A stretch of 64,000 nt of DNA from Hypholoma sublateritium FD-334 SS-4 (taxonomy: Eukaryota; Basidiomycota; Agaricomycetes; Agaricales; Strophariaceae), in the NCBI GenBank assembly GCA_000827495.1, contig KN817529.1, forward strand, positions 558,001 to 622,000, written 5' to 3'. This document shows, in pieces, positions 42,867 to 54,321 of the stretch (its first letter is position 1; each line of letters opens with the position of its first letter). Made by a program: the position numbers and the translations under genes. The notes under the pieces were generated by a model, which saw nothing but the letters and a program-made list of their open reading frames with translations, made no database searches and was not told the origin of the DNA.

Positions 42867-45800
42867 ATGGACGTCCCCCCGCTCTCGTCCGCCGCATCGT
42901 CGGCCGCATCCACGCGCTCGTCGGCCTACACAACCGCCGCAAGCGCTCTCGCATACGCAGACCCCGTCCGTGTCGCCGACCCCGACGACCACCTCGCAGA
43001 CTCCATCCTCAAGATGCTCGCCAGCGACCCCGCACAGTCCCCCTCCGCCCGCGTCCCCGCTGCCCGCACCCGCTGGTCCGAGTACTCCGCCAGCGTCCGC
43101 TCCCGCTCGTCGTCGCTCGGCAACAGCCTCGCCGCCCCGCCCCCGCCCCTCCCCACCCACGACTATCCCGCGTCCCCCCCGCTCTCCCAGAAGCCCAGCT
43201 ACGACGTCACCTGGGACTCCAAGGACACCTCCGAGGACGACACCGACGACGACCCCTCGCTCGACGACGACCCCATCGACGACGACGACGAGCGCACCTC
43301 CGCCGCCGTCCTCGCAGACGAGGGAACCGGCCTCATCGTCCACGGCGACAATGTCCCAGTCTCCCAGCTGCACATCCCCCCGGGTATGTCTTCCCCTTGC
43401 CGCCCAATTCAAAAAATCTAACCCCTTCCAGGAACAACCCACCTTTTAATAGGCTCCTCCTCCACCCCCAACGCCGTCCCCTCCTTCTTGACATCTGTCC
43501 TTCCCCAGATCGCACACAGTCTCCTCGCTCTCGACATATCAAACAACTTTCTCGGCGCCCTGCCCCCTGTCTTGGCCGACTGCGAGGTCCTCGAGGAACT
43601 CAACGTCGCCTCAAATCCCCTGCGCGTCCTCCCTGTATTTCTCGCCGACCTCTCAAATCTGCGCGTCCTCATCGCAGACTCCACCGGTATCACAACCCTT
43701 CCAGACGTCCTGGTCGATCTCGACAAGCTCCACACAATCAGCATCCGCAGAAATAAATTCCACGCCCTTCCCAGCTGGTTCTGTCTCCTTCCCGCGCTCC
43801 AGACCCTATGCGTCGACAACAATCCATTCCAAGGCCCTTGGAAGGCCCTCGTTGACCCCCTGCTTGCAAAACTCCCTTCCACGCCTGTCTATCCCCCGTC
43901 CACCCCGATGATGCCGAATTCGGCAAGTATCCACAGCTGGAACGCTGACACCGAAACAGATGGCACTGACAACGACGATTATTCCGACCAAGAGCCCAAT
44001 GGTTTCCACCAATCGCCGGAAGAAGAGGATCACACGATCACCCCGGAGCGCGGGCCCTTTCTCGCGCGGGCCACCACATCCCCGCTCCCTGCTTCCCTCC
44101 CCGTCCCCCAGCCCAAGCCCCTCGTCCGCACGCGCACAACCCCCAACCGCGCATACTTTGACGAGGCCCGCGCCAAAGCGAGCCCCGCACCTGACCCCCG
44201 GGCCCAGTTTCAGCCCGTGGGAAGAAATCAGGACGTCGGCGACCCGCACGAAATCCGCAAGATGAAAAGCGCAGGCGACCTGCGGCGCCAGAAGTACGGC
44301 GGCCCTGGCGCCGCGGTGCCCGAGAGCGAGCTCCCGCGCCCGCCGCTGATGCACTATGCGACGTCGCTCTCGAGCAGCAACCTCCTGAGCATGGCGCCCC
44401 CTGCTCCTGCGGCGGCGGCGGGCAGCAGCGCCGCGGTGGACTACCCCAAGCGCTTCGCAAGCCTTGGGCCGAGCGCGCAGCTCGCGGGCGGGCCCGCGCG
44501 CGCCCCGCCCAACGCCGCGCGCCCGCAGCTCAGCCAGTCGATGTGGGGCAGCACCCCGGCCCCGATCGCGATGTCCGCGAGCATGATGGAGCCGGACCGG
44601 TCCTCGTCGTACACCGCCGCGCGCGTGCAAAAATCGGAGAGCTACGACAACGGCAAGCCGTCCCGTGGTGCGTCGAGGGAGAAGAGCAGCCGCTGGGGAT
44701 TCCTCAAGAAGATGTCGATGGGCAAGATCAAGCCCGAGACGCCGTCGCCGCCTGGGCCGTCGCCTGCGGGGTCGCCGAATCCACCAAGGGCGGCGCCGCG
44801 CGTGGCGCGCGCGCATACGGCTAGCGCGGTCTCGGGGCGCGCGAATCTTGAGCGTGTAAGCGAGACGCCGCAGATTGATTTAAGGCTGTCGTCGACGGGG
44901 ATGCTCGATGCGCTGCCGTCACTTGTTGCGCCGCCGTCGCCCAGCGCGCCCCCGCGCATGCAACTCAACAGCGAGGCGATGCCCCCGCCTGGGAGCAGCA
45001 GCGGCGCCGGTGGCCTCCTCGCGCCGCCCGGCGCAGCGAACGGCTTACTCCTCCCACCGCGCGCGACGAAGCGGCGCAGCTTCCTCCCGCTCGAGGCGCC
45101 CGGCATGATGGCGCTGACGATCCCCGAGAGCGCGGCGTTCATGCCCGGTGTCGTCGTCGCGCACGACGGCGAGGCGAGCCCCGCGCTCGACGGCGTGATG
45201 CCGGCCGTCGTCGGCGCGAGCCCCGTGCGCAGCGAGCACGACACGCACGAGCAGCACGCGCGGCGCGCGGCGGAGCGCGCACGCGAGGCGTATATGCGTG
45301 CGCTGCGCTCGGTGATGGCGTACCTCAAGGACATGAACGACCTCGGCGCGGTGCAGCAGGCCGCGCGCGCGGGCGCGCGGCTGCTACCGCCGACGGGGGC
45401 CGGGCACCCGATGAGCATGTACGACGACGACAATGCGCCGGAGCACGGGCGCGCGCGGCGGCCGACGCTTGGCGAGGCGGATGTAGCGGGGCACCTGCGC
45501 CTTGCGGACGCGGCGGCGGCGCGCAGCGGGACGTCGAGCCAGACGCTGAGCGTCGCGACGACGGACAGCAGTGGCTCGGGCGAGGAGCGCAAGTTCAAGG
45601 ACGACCGGAGCAAGCGCGCGAACCTCGTGCGCGAGATCGTCGCGTGCGTACTCCCTTCTTTTTTATTGTTTGGTGTACTGACAAAGGCCGCAGCACGGAG
45701 CGCACATACGTGAACGGGCTGCAGGAGCTCGTGGACATCTACATCAAGCCCGCGGCGACGCCCGCGAACCTGCTTGGCGGCGTTGGCTCAAGCAGCAAGG

Positions 45801-47202
45801 AGACGGTCGTGCCGCCCGCCGAGCGGCGCGTCGTCTTCGGCGGGATCGACGCGCTCTTCTCGTTCCACCAACAGAACTTCCTCCCTGCGCTCGAGGGCGC
45901 CGCTGCGCCGCTCATGGCGCCGGCCGCGGCCGTGCACGACGCGGACCATGACGGTCAGCTCTCGCTCGAGGTCGCCAAGGCCGTCGGCGCGATCTTCGTC
46001 AAGCACGCGGCGTTCATGAAGATGTACTCGAGCTACATCAAGTGCGTTTTCTCCCTCTACGCGCGGCGGCCCGCTGACCCCGTTTGCTTTCCCACAGCAA
46101 CTTCGACAGCTCGGTGCAGCGCGTCAAGTACTGGACGTCGGACCGCAACACGCCTGCGCCCGCCGCGCCCGGGCCTGCGCTGACGAGCTCGCCGAGCACA
46201 TCGCAGCTCGTCGGGCTCGGGCTCGGCATGGCGCTCGCGAGCACGCCGAGCGCGCTGGCGGCAGGCGACGCGGCCGCGACGGGCATCCCGAACCTCACGA
46301 CGGGGCAGCGCCGGCGCATCAAGGCGTACCTCAAGCGCTGCCGGCTCAATCCGCGCCACGCGCAGCTCAACCTCGAGGGGTACCTCCTGCTCCCTGTGCA
46401 GCGCGTGCCGCGGTACAAGCTCCTGGTGCGCCTCTCCCCGTGTGCTAACGCAGGACGTCCGCTGACTGCGATGTGTGCGCGCAGCTCGAGGAGCTCCTGC
46501 GGAGCACGCCGCCGGTGCCCGGGTACGCGGACGACCCGCTCGAGCGCGCGCTCGCGGAGATCGCGCTGCTCGCGAACAACATGAACGAGGGCAAGCGCGC
46601 GTCGGAGTCGCGCCGCAAGCTCGTGCAGTGGCAGGCGCGCATCCGCGGCAAGTTCCCGAGCCCGCTCGTGCAGCCGCACCGGCGGCTCATCATGGACGGC
46701 CCGCTGCTCCTCACGCGCGTCGTGCGCAAGGCCGTCGTCGCGTTCGAGGCGATCACCACGCAGGGCGACGCCGCGACGGTGCAGGTCGACTGCCTCGCGC
46801 CCGAGCTCACGCCGCGCGCGCTCATCGGCATATTGTGCAACGACCTGCTCGTGCTGTGCCGCGACCCGAGCGAGGGCCAGGACCCCGCCGCGCCCGTCGA
46901 TCTGTGGGCGGTGCTGCGCATGCAGACGCTGCCCCAGCCCGCGAGCATCGTCCATGGGAACGGTGCGTGCCCCCGCGCTCGCGCTGCGGATGGATGGTGC
47001 TAATGATTTGTTATTTGCTCCACACGGTACAGCGCTCCGCCTCGTTGACAACAAGGCGATATTGTACTTCGACGCGCCCAGCCCGTCCGCGGCCTTGAAC
47101 TGGTATCGAGGTGCGGCGCCCGCTATCGCCGGCGATGCATCAGCCCACTCACACTCTTGCTTTACAGCTATAAACCTGCACATTCCCGCCTCCAAGACAT
47201 AG
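42867..47202 (+). CDS. Rho guanine nucleotide exchange factor with leucine-rich repeats (LRR-DH-PH)
   Basis: Activates a Rho-type GTPase. After a Ser/Asp-rich N-terminus of about 180 residues, five leucine-rich repeats run from SLLALDISNNFLGALPPVLA through LEELNVASNPLRVLPVFLAD, LRVLIADSTGITTLPDVLVD and LHTISIRRNKFHALPSWFC. About 500 disordered residues follow. The DH domain reads TERTYVNGLQELVDIYIKP, FGGIDALFSFHQQNFLPALE, KHAAFMKMYSSYI, and helix 8 is LEGYLLLPVQRVPRYKLLL followed by NNMNEGKR. A PH-like domain ends the protein (RRLIMDGPLLLTRVV, RALIGILCNDLLVLCRDPSE). About six introns, mostly in the DH-PH part. Start 42867 is the first ATG in frame. LRRs upstream of a DH domain are uncommon outside fungi. 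Confidence 0.87.
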
Positions 47203-47511
47203 TTTACTTTACTCACGCTCACTGGATCAGCTTTTTTATCACGGTTTTTTTATATGTGCTGTCGACACCACCCACTGTACCGTCATCTCCCTAGAGCTCG
47301 ACATTTAATTATTATATCAGCAATTTCCCCGTCGTCGTTTTCGGAGCTTATTATCCTAGTTGTCACAGTCCCGCATGAATTCAATGTGTATAGCATTTGC
47401 GCAGGCTGTCAGTCGTCGACGTGGGGATTCATTATCATTCGGCCAATGATCAATTACAATGTAACATAATGGTAAGTATCGGACGTGGACGTAATGCGAC
47501 TACATAATGAT
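47203..47511. other. Convergent 3' intergenic region, right edge of GC-rich block
   Basis: 309 AT-rich nt between the RhoGEF and permease 1 stops. No gene. Base composition changes abruptly here. Confidence 0.6.
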
Positions 47512-49959
47512 TTACATCTAGCAATGAAGACACCGGTCAGCAATTTGAAGTACGATATGTCAGGAGACTACTCACTAGCCAGGCCCAGAAAGCCTCAATA
47601 CGGTTCTTGGGGGGTGGGTCGTCGTATCTGCAAATCATAGGACTGTTAATGACTGCATACATGCATGTCAAAAATCACACGCACGTCTCCTCTTCGATCT
47701 CCTTGATGTTGGTCACAAAGTCCATCTCATGCGGCTTCTTGATGGCCTCCTTGTAGTAGATCTTGGCACCGATGTACAGGATGGGGAACGTGATCAATGG
47801 CAGGTAGTTGGTGACAAACGTTGCTGTATCCCACTTGCCCTTCAGGAAGACGGACCACCCGCTCAGCTGCGCCACGCAATATGTCAATGGCACGCAAACA
47901 GACAAGCATACTGTACCGGACTTACAAAGCAGATAATAATGCACGAGACCGCCGAGTAGTACGCCGCGTACGGCTGCAACGAGGATGCGAACGGCAACTT
48001 CGTGCGGTCGAAGCCCTGCGCCTTCAAGCCCTTGTAGAAGCGGATGTAGGTGACCGAAATGCCGAACCAGGTGAGGAGGCCGGCGACAGAGGTCAAGTTC
48101 GAGAACCAGCCAAAGACGCGCCCAGAGCCCGACTTGATGCCCATGAACCCGAGCAGGGCAAAGGACGCGCAGAAGATGACGGAGACGTACGGCAGGCCGT
48201 TGCGCGCCGTCTTCAGGAAGATTTTCGGAGCATTTCCTGCGAGCGCAAGGCCATCTAGAGGAAAAGATTAGCTGGTATCGACAGTGTGGGTGAACCGCGA
48301 CATACACAGGGCGCGCGAACTTGTGTACAGATCACTCGAGGCTGCTGACCACGCGGATGTCAGAAGACACGCGTTGATGATCTATATTTTTGTTAGAGAC
48401 GGCGTGAGTACAGAGGCAAGATGCATTTACAGATGGAAGTGCTTTGATCCCAGCACGCTCGATGGCAATGACGAAGGGAGAAGCAGCCGCTGTACCCGCG
48501 GTACCAGAGAGGTTGAGGGCCGGGGAATTCGATGGAACCAAGAGACCGATGACGGTTGTACCCAGAATATAGAAAAGAAGGATACCTGGGGAACCAAATG
48601 TATGAGAAAATTTGCATTACCATACTAAGAAGTTTACACTTACGGATGTAAACCCGCTTAATAGCTTTCGGAAGATTACGTCTGGGGTTCTTGGCCTCTC
48701 CAGCAGCAATCTATAATAATAAATGAGTAAAAGTAGTTTTAATATTTGTTTGTTGATCCAACATACAGCAACAATCTCAGTTCCAATGTAGGAAAATGCA
48801 GCTTGTGTCAAGACAGCCCAGAATCCAAGGAAACGACCTTTAGATCCTGCGATGTTGTTAAACTGGACGAAAGGTCCAGGGTTTTTCCAGAAGCGGAACC
48901 CAAGGCGGTCATGATCAGGTCCACCTAGTGGCAGATGTCAAGGGAAAGCTTTAATATAGCTACGAACGTTGACATACCGCCAAGATCAAGCACAATACCC
49001 AAGATGATAAGCCCTGTAATTGTAATGACTTTGATAGAACTATGAAGTCCAAAGTTAAACACAAATTGGACATTGAAATCAGTCATATTTCAAGTACGCA
49101 CGCGAAAACAAATTCAGCCTCTCCATAGGCACCTAGTAAAATATAAGCTGAAATGCTCCGATAATTTAATGGGTGGCTTACCGGCGCCCAGCAAGTTGAT
49201 AATGATGACTACAACCATGCACATGGATACCCAGGCTGCGGGACTGATATGGTGATTCCAAAACCCAATTAAAACTGACGCAGCGCTAAGCTCTGCCGGT
49301 AAAATGATAACCCAATTATACCTTGATAGAAGGTGAGTACAGTAGGCGAAACCCGTGAGACACGCTGCTTACCAGTAATTCCAACCCATAGTAAAAGAGA
49401 ACGCCGGGTCTACAAAGCGCTCAGCCAGTTTGATATGGCCTCCAGGAATGGGCAAGAATGCAACCATCTCGCCCAGGCAAAGCTTATCCGCCCAATTAGT
49501 CATAGGAAACTCCATGAGCAAATAGAGTCAAAATACCATGACAGATAAACAGATGGTGCCCATGAGCATATAGCCCAGTAAAAGACCTGGTGGAGCTCAG
49601 AGGCGGCTCGTACAAGAGAGTATAGTGCAGAACACACCGACGGGGCCACCGTTCGCTAGAGCACCTGCAGTACCCAAGAAAAGACCTTGAGAGTACAAAT
49701 GTATGAGAAAAATATATCGCCGAATGGCCATCGCAGCCACTTACCAGTTCCGATAACACCTCCAATGCTAGAGGACAGAAAGGGTGAGCGGTTTCTCAGC
49801 CATCTCCCAGCTGAACGCCTACCTGATCATGGCAATATGCCTGTTCTTCAGTTGCCGGACAAGCTTATGCTCGCCAGTGATAGGGTCAACTGGGTTTTTG
49901 AGGGACTCTGTGTCGGAGACATCCTTGGCGTCGGGGTGGACTTTCTCGTCGCTTGCCAT
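47512..49959 (-). CDS. Amino-acid permease 1 (AAT/YAT family), tandem array
   Basis: A plasma-membrane proton-coupled amino-acid transporter with about 12 membrane helices. The N-terminus MASDEKVHPDAKDV ends in the conserved KLVRQLKNRHIAMI, followed by SIGGVIGTGLFLGTAGALAN of the family signature. Later exons give AEFVF-type helices, GFWAVLTQAAFSYIGTEIVA, and the C-terminal KGKWDTATFVTNYLPLITFP with ILYIGAKIYYKEAIKKPHEM. The tail is YDDPPPKNRIEAFWAWL, then a final exon of only Met-stop at 47512-47517. Roughly 13 introns, placed as in permeases 2 and 3. A start at 50004 is also in frame. It is the most divergent of the three copies. Substrate unknown. Confidence 0.88.
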
Positions 49960-50432
49960 GTCGGAATGAGTTGGCAGGAGGGAGGGCAAGAAACCCGCAT
50001 ACAACCGGTGAAGCTCTTATTAGTACCAGATGCATCAGGGGCAGTGACAAGTGGGGCATTCTCATCATCGGGAACAGCCACTTGGAGTGATCCGATTGAG
50101 AAGGTTGACATTAGGCAAGTGTACAAGATTGGAGCCATAGAGATATGGCATATACGAGGACCGTGAACACGCTCGGCGAAGTCCGTTCTAGTGCAGTCCT
50201 GAGAGTGCCTTTAATTGAACTTGACAAGCCTTTACAGGGTCCCAGAGAGAAGAAGCACCACTACCGTGTCCGTTTGGCGCTTATACAGAAGAGGATTTGG
50301 GCAAAGCGGCGAATATACGATAAATGGACATTGTTCGTTGCTATTTTTAGGTCGTTTTTTTTGCTTCCTTCATCCCTCTTGATGTCCGCATGGGCTTGAC
50401 AAGAATACAATACGTTCTGTAGACATCCTCAC

Positions 50433-50465
50433 GATAAGGACGGTCTGTCACGGTTAACCGATAAG
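50433..50465 (+). promoter_or_regulatory. Paired GATAAG motifs (GATA-factor sites)
   Basis: GATAAG occurs at 50433-50438 and 50460-50465, about 480-500 bp upstream of the permease 1 start. AreA/Nit2-type GATA factors use closely spaced pairs to activate permease genes when nitrogen is limiting. Role inferred from position. Confidence 0.4.
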
Positions 50466-50860
50466 CAGGACTGTATCAGCTCTATGTTTCCCAGGGAAAA
50501 TGCGTCTCACCGCCTGCCCTCCGCGTAAAAAGTTAACTGTTCGCCCTCTGGTAAAATGATTTTGAAAATGATTTTGAAAGCTTTTTACATAATATTCAAG
50601 TTATGCAATATTGATTTTGATTTTAATACATCTTAGAAAACGTCGACCGTGACAACTTGAAGACGCTACTTGCCAGTTTGTGCTGTACACTTTAATATAT
50701 ATTCGAAGATGTACGAGAGCTTCAGCAGCATATTTCTTATCTATAAAATTGCTCGCATGCAGAATGGATACAAGCACACCGTACATATGCTCCTAACTGT
50801 GCACTGCAACAATCTAGAGCAAGCTAAAGTAACCGGCTGAAACATATCAACATCTACGCA

Positions 50861-50888
50861 GGCTATCGTAGGCTATCGTAGTTATCGT
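50861..50888 (+). repeat. Short tandem repeat GGCTATCGTA x2 plus partial copy
   Basis: Two perfect 10-nt units at 50861-50880 followed by a degenerate third (GTTATCGT). It lies just downstream of the permease 2 stop. Confidence 0.85.
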
Positions 50889-50926
50889 GCGTCTGACCGT
50901 AATTCGAGAACCGCCTGGAAGTAGTT

Positions 50927-53460
50927 TCACATCTGAATGGCAATTTTAAAGATGCTATTGGACGTCCAGGTTGATTGGAGTTGTGCCTACCATCCATTGC
51001 CAGAGTGCCTCGATTCGATTCCTAGGAGGGGGATCGTCGTATCTGCGAAAAAGTCAGGAGACGGCGCACGAGACCAGCGAATATGCTCCCGGCCACGTAC
51101 GTTTCAGCCTCGATTTCCTGGATGTTCGTTATAAAGTCCATTTCATGTGGTTTTTTGATCGGCTCCCTGTAGTAAAACTTGGCGCCGATATATAGAATCG
51201 GAAATAATGCCAAGGGGAGATAATTCGTCACAAAGGTGTCTGCGGCCCATCCACCTTTGAGGAATACTTCCCACCCACTGAACTGCGCGTGAAACGAGGT
51301 AAAGATATATCAAGACATCAACAGGCAGTCCAGTCAAATAGAAAGCTTACCAGTGAAATAAGTATACACGCAATCGACGCATACCATGCAGCGTACGGTT
51401 GCAGCTTGGATGAGTACGGTAGGCTATGTCTGTCAATTCCTTGCGCCTTAAGGCCTTTGTAGAATCGTAAATAGGTGACGCCAATGCCAAACCATGCCAT
51501 CAGACCCGACACGGCGGTCATATTCACGAACCACCCAAACACGCGCCCTGACCCAGCGCTGGCACCCATGTACCCCAGTAGACAAAATAGCGAAGTGAAC
51601 ATAACAGCCGCGTAGGGCAACCCATTTTTAAGCGTCTTGAAAAAAAGCTTTGGAGCATTCCCAACAGAAGCAAGGCCATCTATATCATCAGAACACCGAG
51701 TTAAACAAGGCATAAGCGACATATTCGGAAATCAGTACGTACATAGTACTCGCGATCCTATGTATATGTCGCTGGACGCAGCGGACGCTGCCGATGTTAT
51801 GAGGCAAGCATTGATGACCTCAAAACAAATTAAGATAGAACCGAGAAGAGCATTATTCAATCTGCCTACCGAAGGTAATGATTTAATCCCTGCTCGTTCG
51901 ATTGCAATGACAAAAGGGGAGGCTGCAGCAGTCCCTTTTGTCGAAGCCAGATTTAGACCTGGAGAATTGGAGGGCACAAGGAGACCTATGACAGTGGTCC
52001 CGAGGATGTAAAATAGAATGATCCCTGTAATGTCATTAAATTAGATTAAGAAAAAATCCAATGATTCGGTCCGACCTACTAGCAGAGACTCTCTTAACGG
52101 CTTTAGGTATGTTTCTGCGTGGGTTTTTGGCTTCTGCCGCTGCAATCTGTTAAGAGAATTTAGAAGCAATATCTGTGTGAGAATGACTTGCTTACAGCTA
52201 CCACTTCCGTTCCGACATACGAGAATGCGGCTTGCGTTAAGACAGAACAAAACGCCAAAAATCGTCCGACAGTGCCACTGATGTTTTCGAATTGCGCAAA
52301 CGGCCCTGGATCTTTCCAATACCGGAAGCCAATTCGATCGTGGCTGGGCCCTCCTACGTGGCAAGAAATGGTCAGAAATGGTATGTATATACCTGAGATG
52401 GGAAACCTTACCGCCGAGATCAAGGATAATGCCTAGAATAATCAAGCCGGTGATCGTAACAACTTTAATAGAGCTGGTAGAAAACCTATTGTATTTTGAA
52501 CAGGTGGTTTAGAGAGAACTAGCTTACGCAAAAATGAATTCAGCTTCTCCATATGCCCCTGGTGAATCACACGATGCTGTTAATAAAATCTCACAAGTCG
52601 AATAATATTAGTCGTGCCCACCTGCACCGAGCATGTTGATAAAGAAAACCACCACTATAAAAACAGTAACCCACACGGCGGGGTTGGTGCTTTTATCCCA
52701 AAAACTGATTAGGACTGACGCGGCGCTCAGTTCAGCGGGAAGAAGTATAGTCCAGCTGTACCTGATAAATGTAGAATACATGTGTCAATAGAATAACCTG
52801 GCTATATGCAATGCACGCATTCTTACCAGTAGTTCCATCCCATAACAAACGAGAAAGCGGGGTCCACGAATCGTTCGGCAAGTTTTATGTGCCCGCCGGG
52901 AATGGGAAGGAATGCTATCATTTCGCCGACCGATATCTTACAAATGGCATGATTTCACGGACTTCACCTCACATTTGTAGGCAGGAAACACACCATCACG
53001 CAATAGCATATGGTCCCAATGGTACTGTACCCTAGGAGCAATCCTGGCGAAGAATATGCCTTCAGTTTCTATAATCATCGATATGATAAAACAAAACAAA
53101 CTCACCAACGGGACCGCCACTGCTAAGGACATTTGCCGTGCCCAGAAACAGACCTGACATATGTGGCCGTTGATAACGCGACTACGAATTCTTCGAAAAA
53201 CAAATTAACCAGTTCCAATCACCCCTCCAATACTATAAAATGGCTCGATAAACAACAAGTGATGGCATAGGTAGCGAAGTGACATACCTTATCATCGAAA
53301 CATGCCGGTTCTTCAGCTGCCGCACGAGTTTGTGTTGTCCAGTCGTCGGGTCGATAGATGGGTCAGGATCATTTATGTCCAGGGCTTCAGCATCAGCGTA
53401 GTACTTTTCATCGAGCTGTGGACCATCGGCAGAAATCTCCCCTTGCTTGACGACTAACAT
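50927..53460 (-). CDS. Amino-acid permease 2 (AAT/YAT family), tandem array
   Basis: Second member of the array. The N-terminus MLVVKQGEISADGPQLDEKY is acidic, followed by QHKLVRQLKNRHVSMI and SIGGVIGTG. Internal segments include FAFCSVLTQAAFSYVGTEVV-like sequence (read near 52215-52240), WFVNMTAVSGLMAWFGIGVT and the C-terminal EVFLKGGWAADTFVTNYLPL, ALFPILYIGAKFYYREPIKK. The tail YDDPPPRNRIEALWQWM is followed by a last intron and a Met-stop exon at 50927-50932. Introns fall at the same codons as in permeases 1 and 3. It is closest to permease 3 throughout, so these two look like the most recent duplicates. Intact in the joined frame. Confidence 0.88.
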
Positions 53461-54321
53461 AGTACGAAGGGCAGCGGCTGTGGGAAAGATTGTTGTGGGG
53501 TGCGATAAATATGTTCCCGGGAACAGCGCAGTATAGGTCGATTGCGCAAAAGCTTTAAATGTAATCGGGAACGTGGGTTTTTTCCTGAGGTGGGACGACT
53601 GTATATCATTGCGCGAGCGCTAGGTGCCTCTGGAAGCTCTTAAGATCTCGATTTTTCCATTGAGCTCGAGAGGCAGGCATAAACGGCAGTAGACTTTAGA
53701 CTCCTTGCTGCACAAATAGAAAGAGTGAAGCCATATAGAAGCAACTCTGCCCAGAAGCTCGCTGGATGTGTGAGAGACCGACTATACAGAGATAGGGCGT
53801 TCTATTTTGAGTAATCAGCAGAAGCCATTGGCGGTGGAGTCGTGTGGCTCGAACGCAAAGAGATCACAGGCACAGAGGCAAGCCGTAGCGTGGAAAGTAA
53901 GTTATTAGGTTTCAGGGGATAATGCGCACCGAGATGCGGTAAGTAGAAGTCGAAGTTTGGTTTGAGTTTGGTCGAAGCTGACGTTGCAGCAACGTTGCGG
54001 CTTTATATTATGTAATCCGAACGACGCGGTGGCAAGCCGGGCCGCCGTGTTCAACGCACTGGAGTTTAGAAACAGTCAAGACGGAGTCAAATAGGTACTG
54101 GATGACAGCGCTTCAGCAATTAAGAGACTTATTGGACCAGGTACTCACTCGCTTCTGATTCTGAGACACCGCAAAATATTCAACGAAAAGATACCAGTGA
54201 CACATACATTATCTTGCACTACATAAATGAAACTCCACGTCTGACCGAAGCACTGCCACAGCGGCGCTGTGCATACTTCGCATTTGTGGCTTCTGGATTG
54301 AGAACCGCTTGCAAGCGAACT
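53461..54321. other. Intergenic region between permeases 2 and 3
   Basis: 861 nt with the permease 2 promoter and the 3' region of permease 3. No open frame of note, no repeat and no transposon remnant seen. Confidence 0.55.

Larger units (their letters stand above)
49960..50926. other. Intergenic region upstream of permease 1
   Basis: 967 nt between permease 1 and the end of permease 2. It holds two GATAAG motifs and a short tandem repeat. Reading frames here show no protein signal. Confidence 0.6.
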
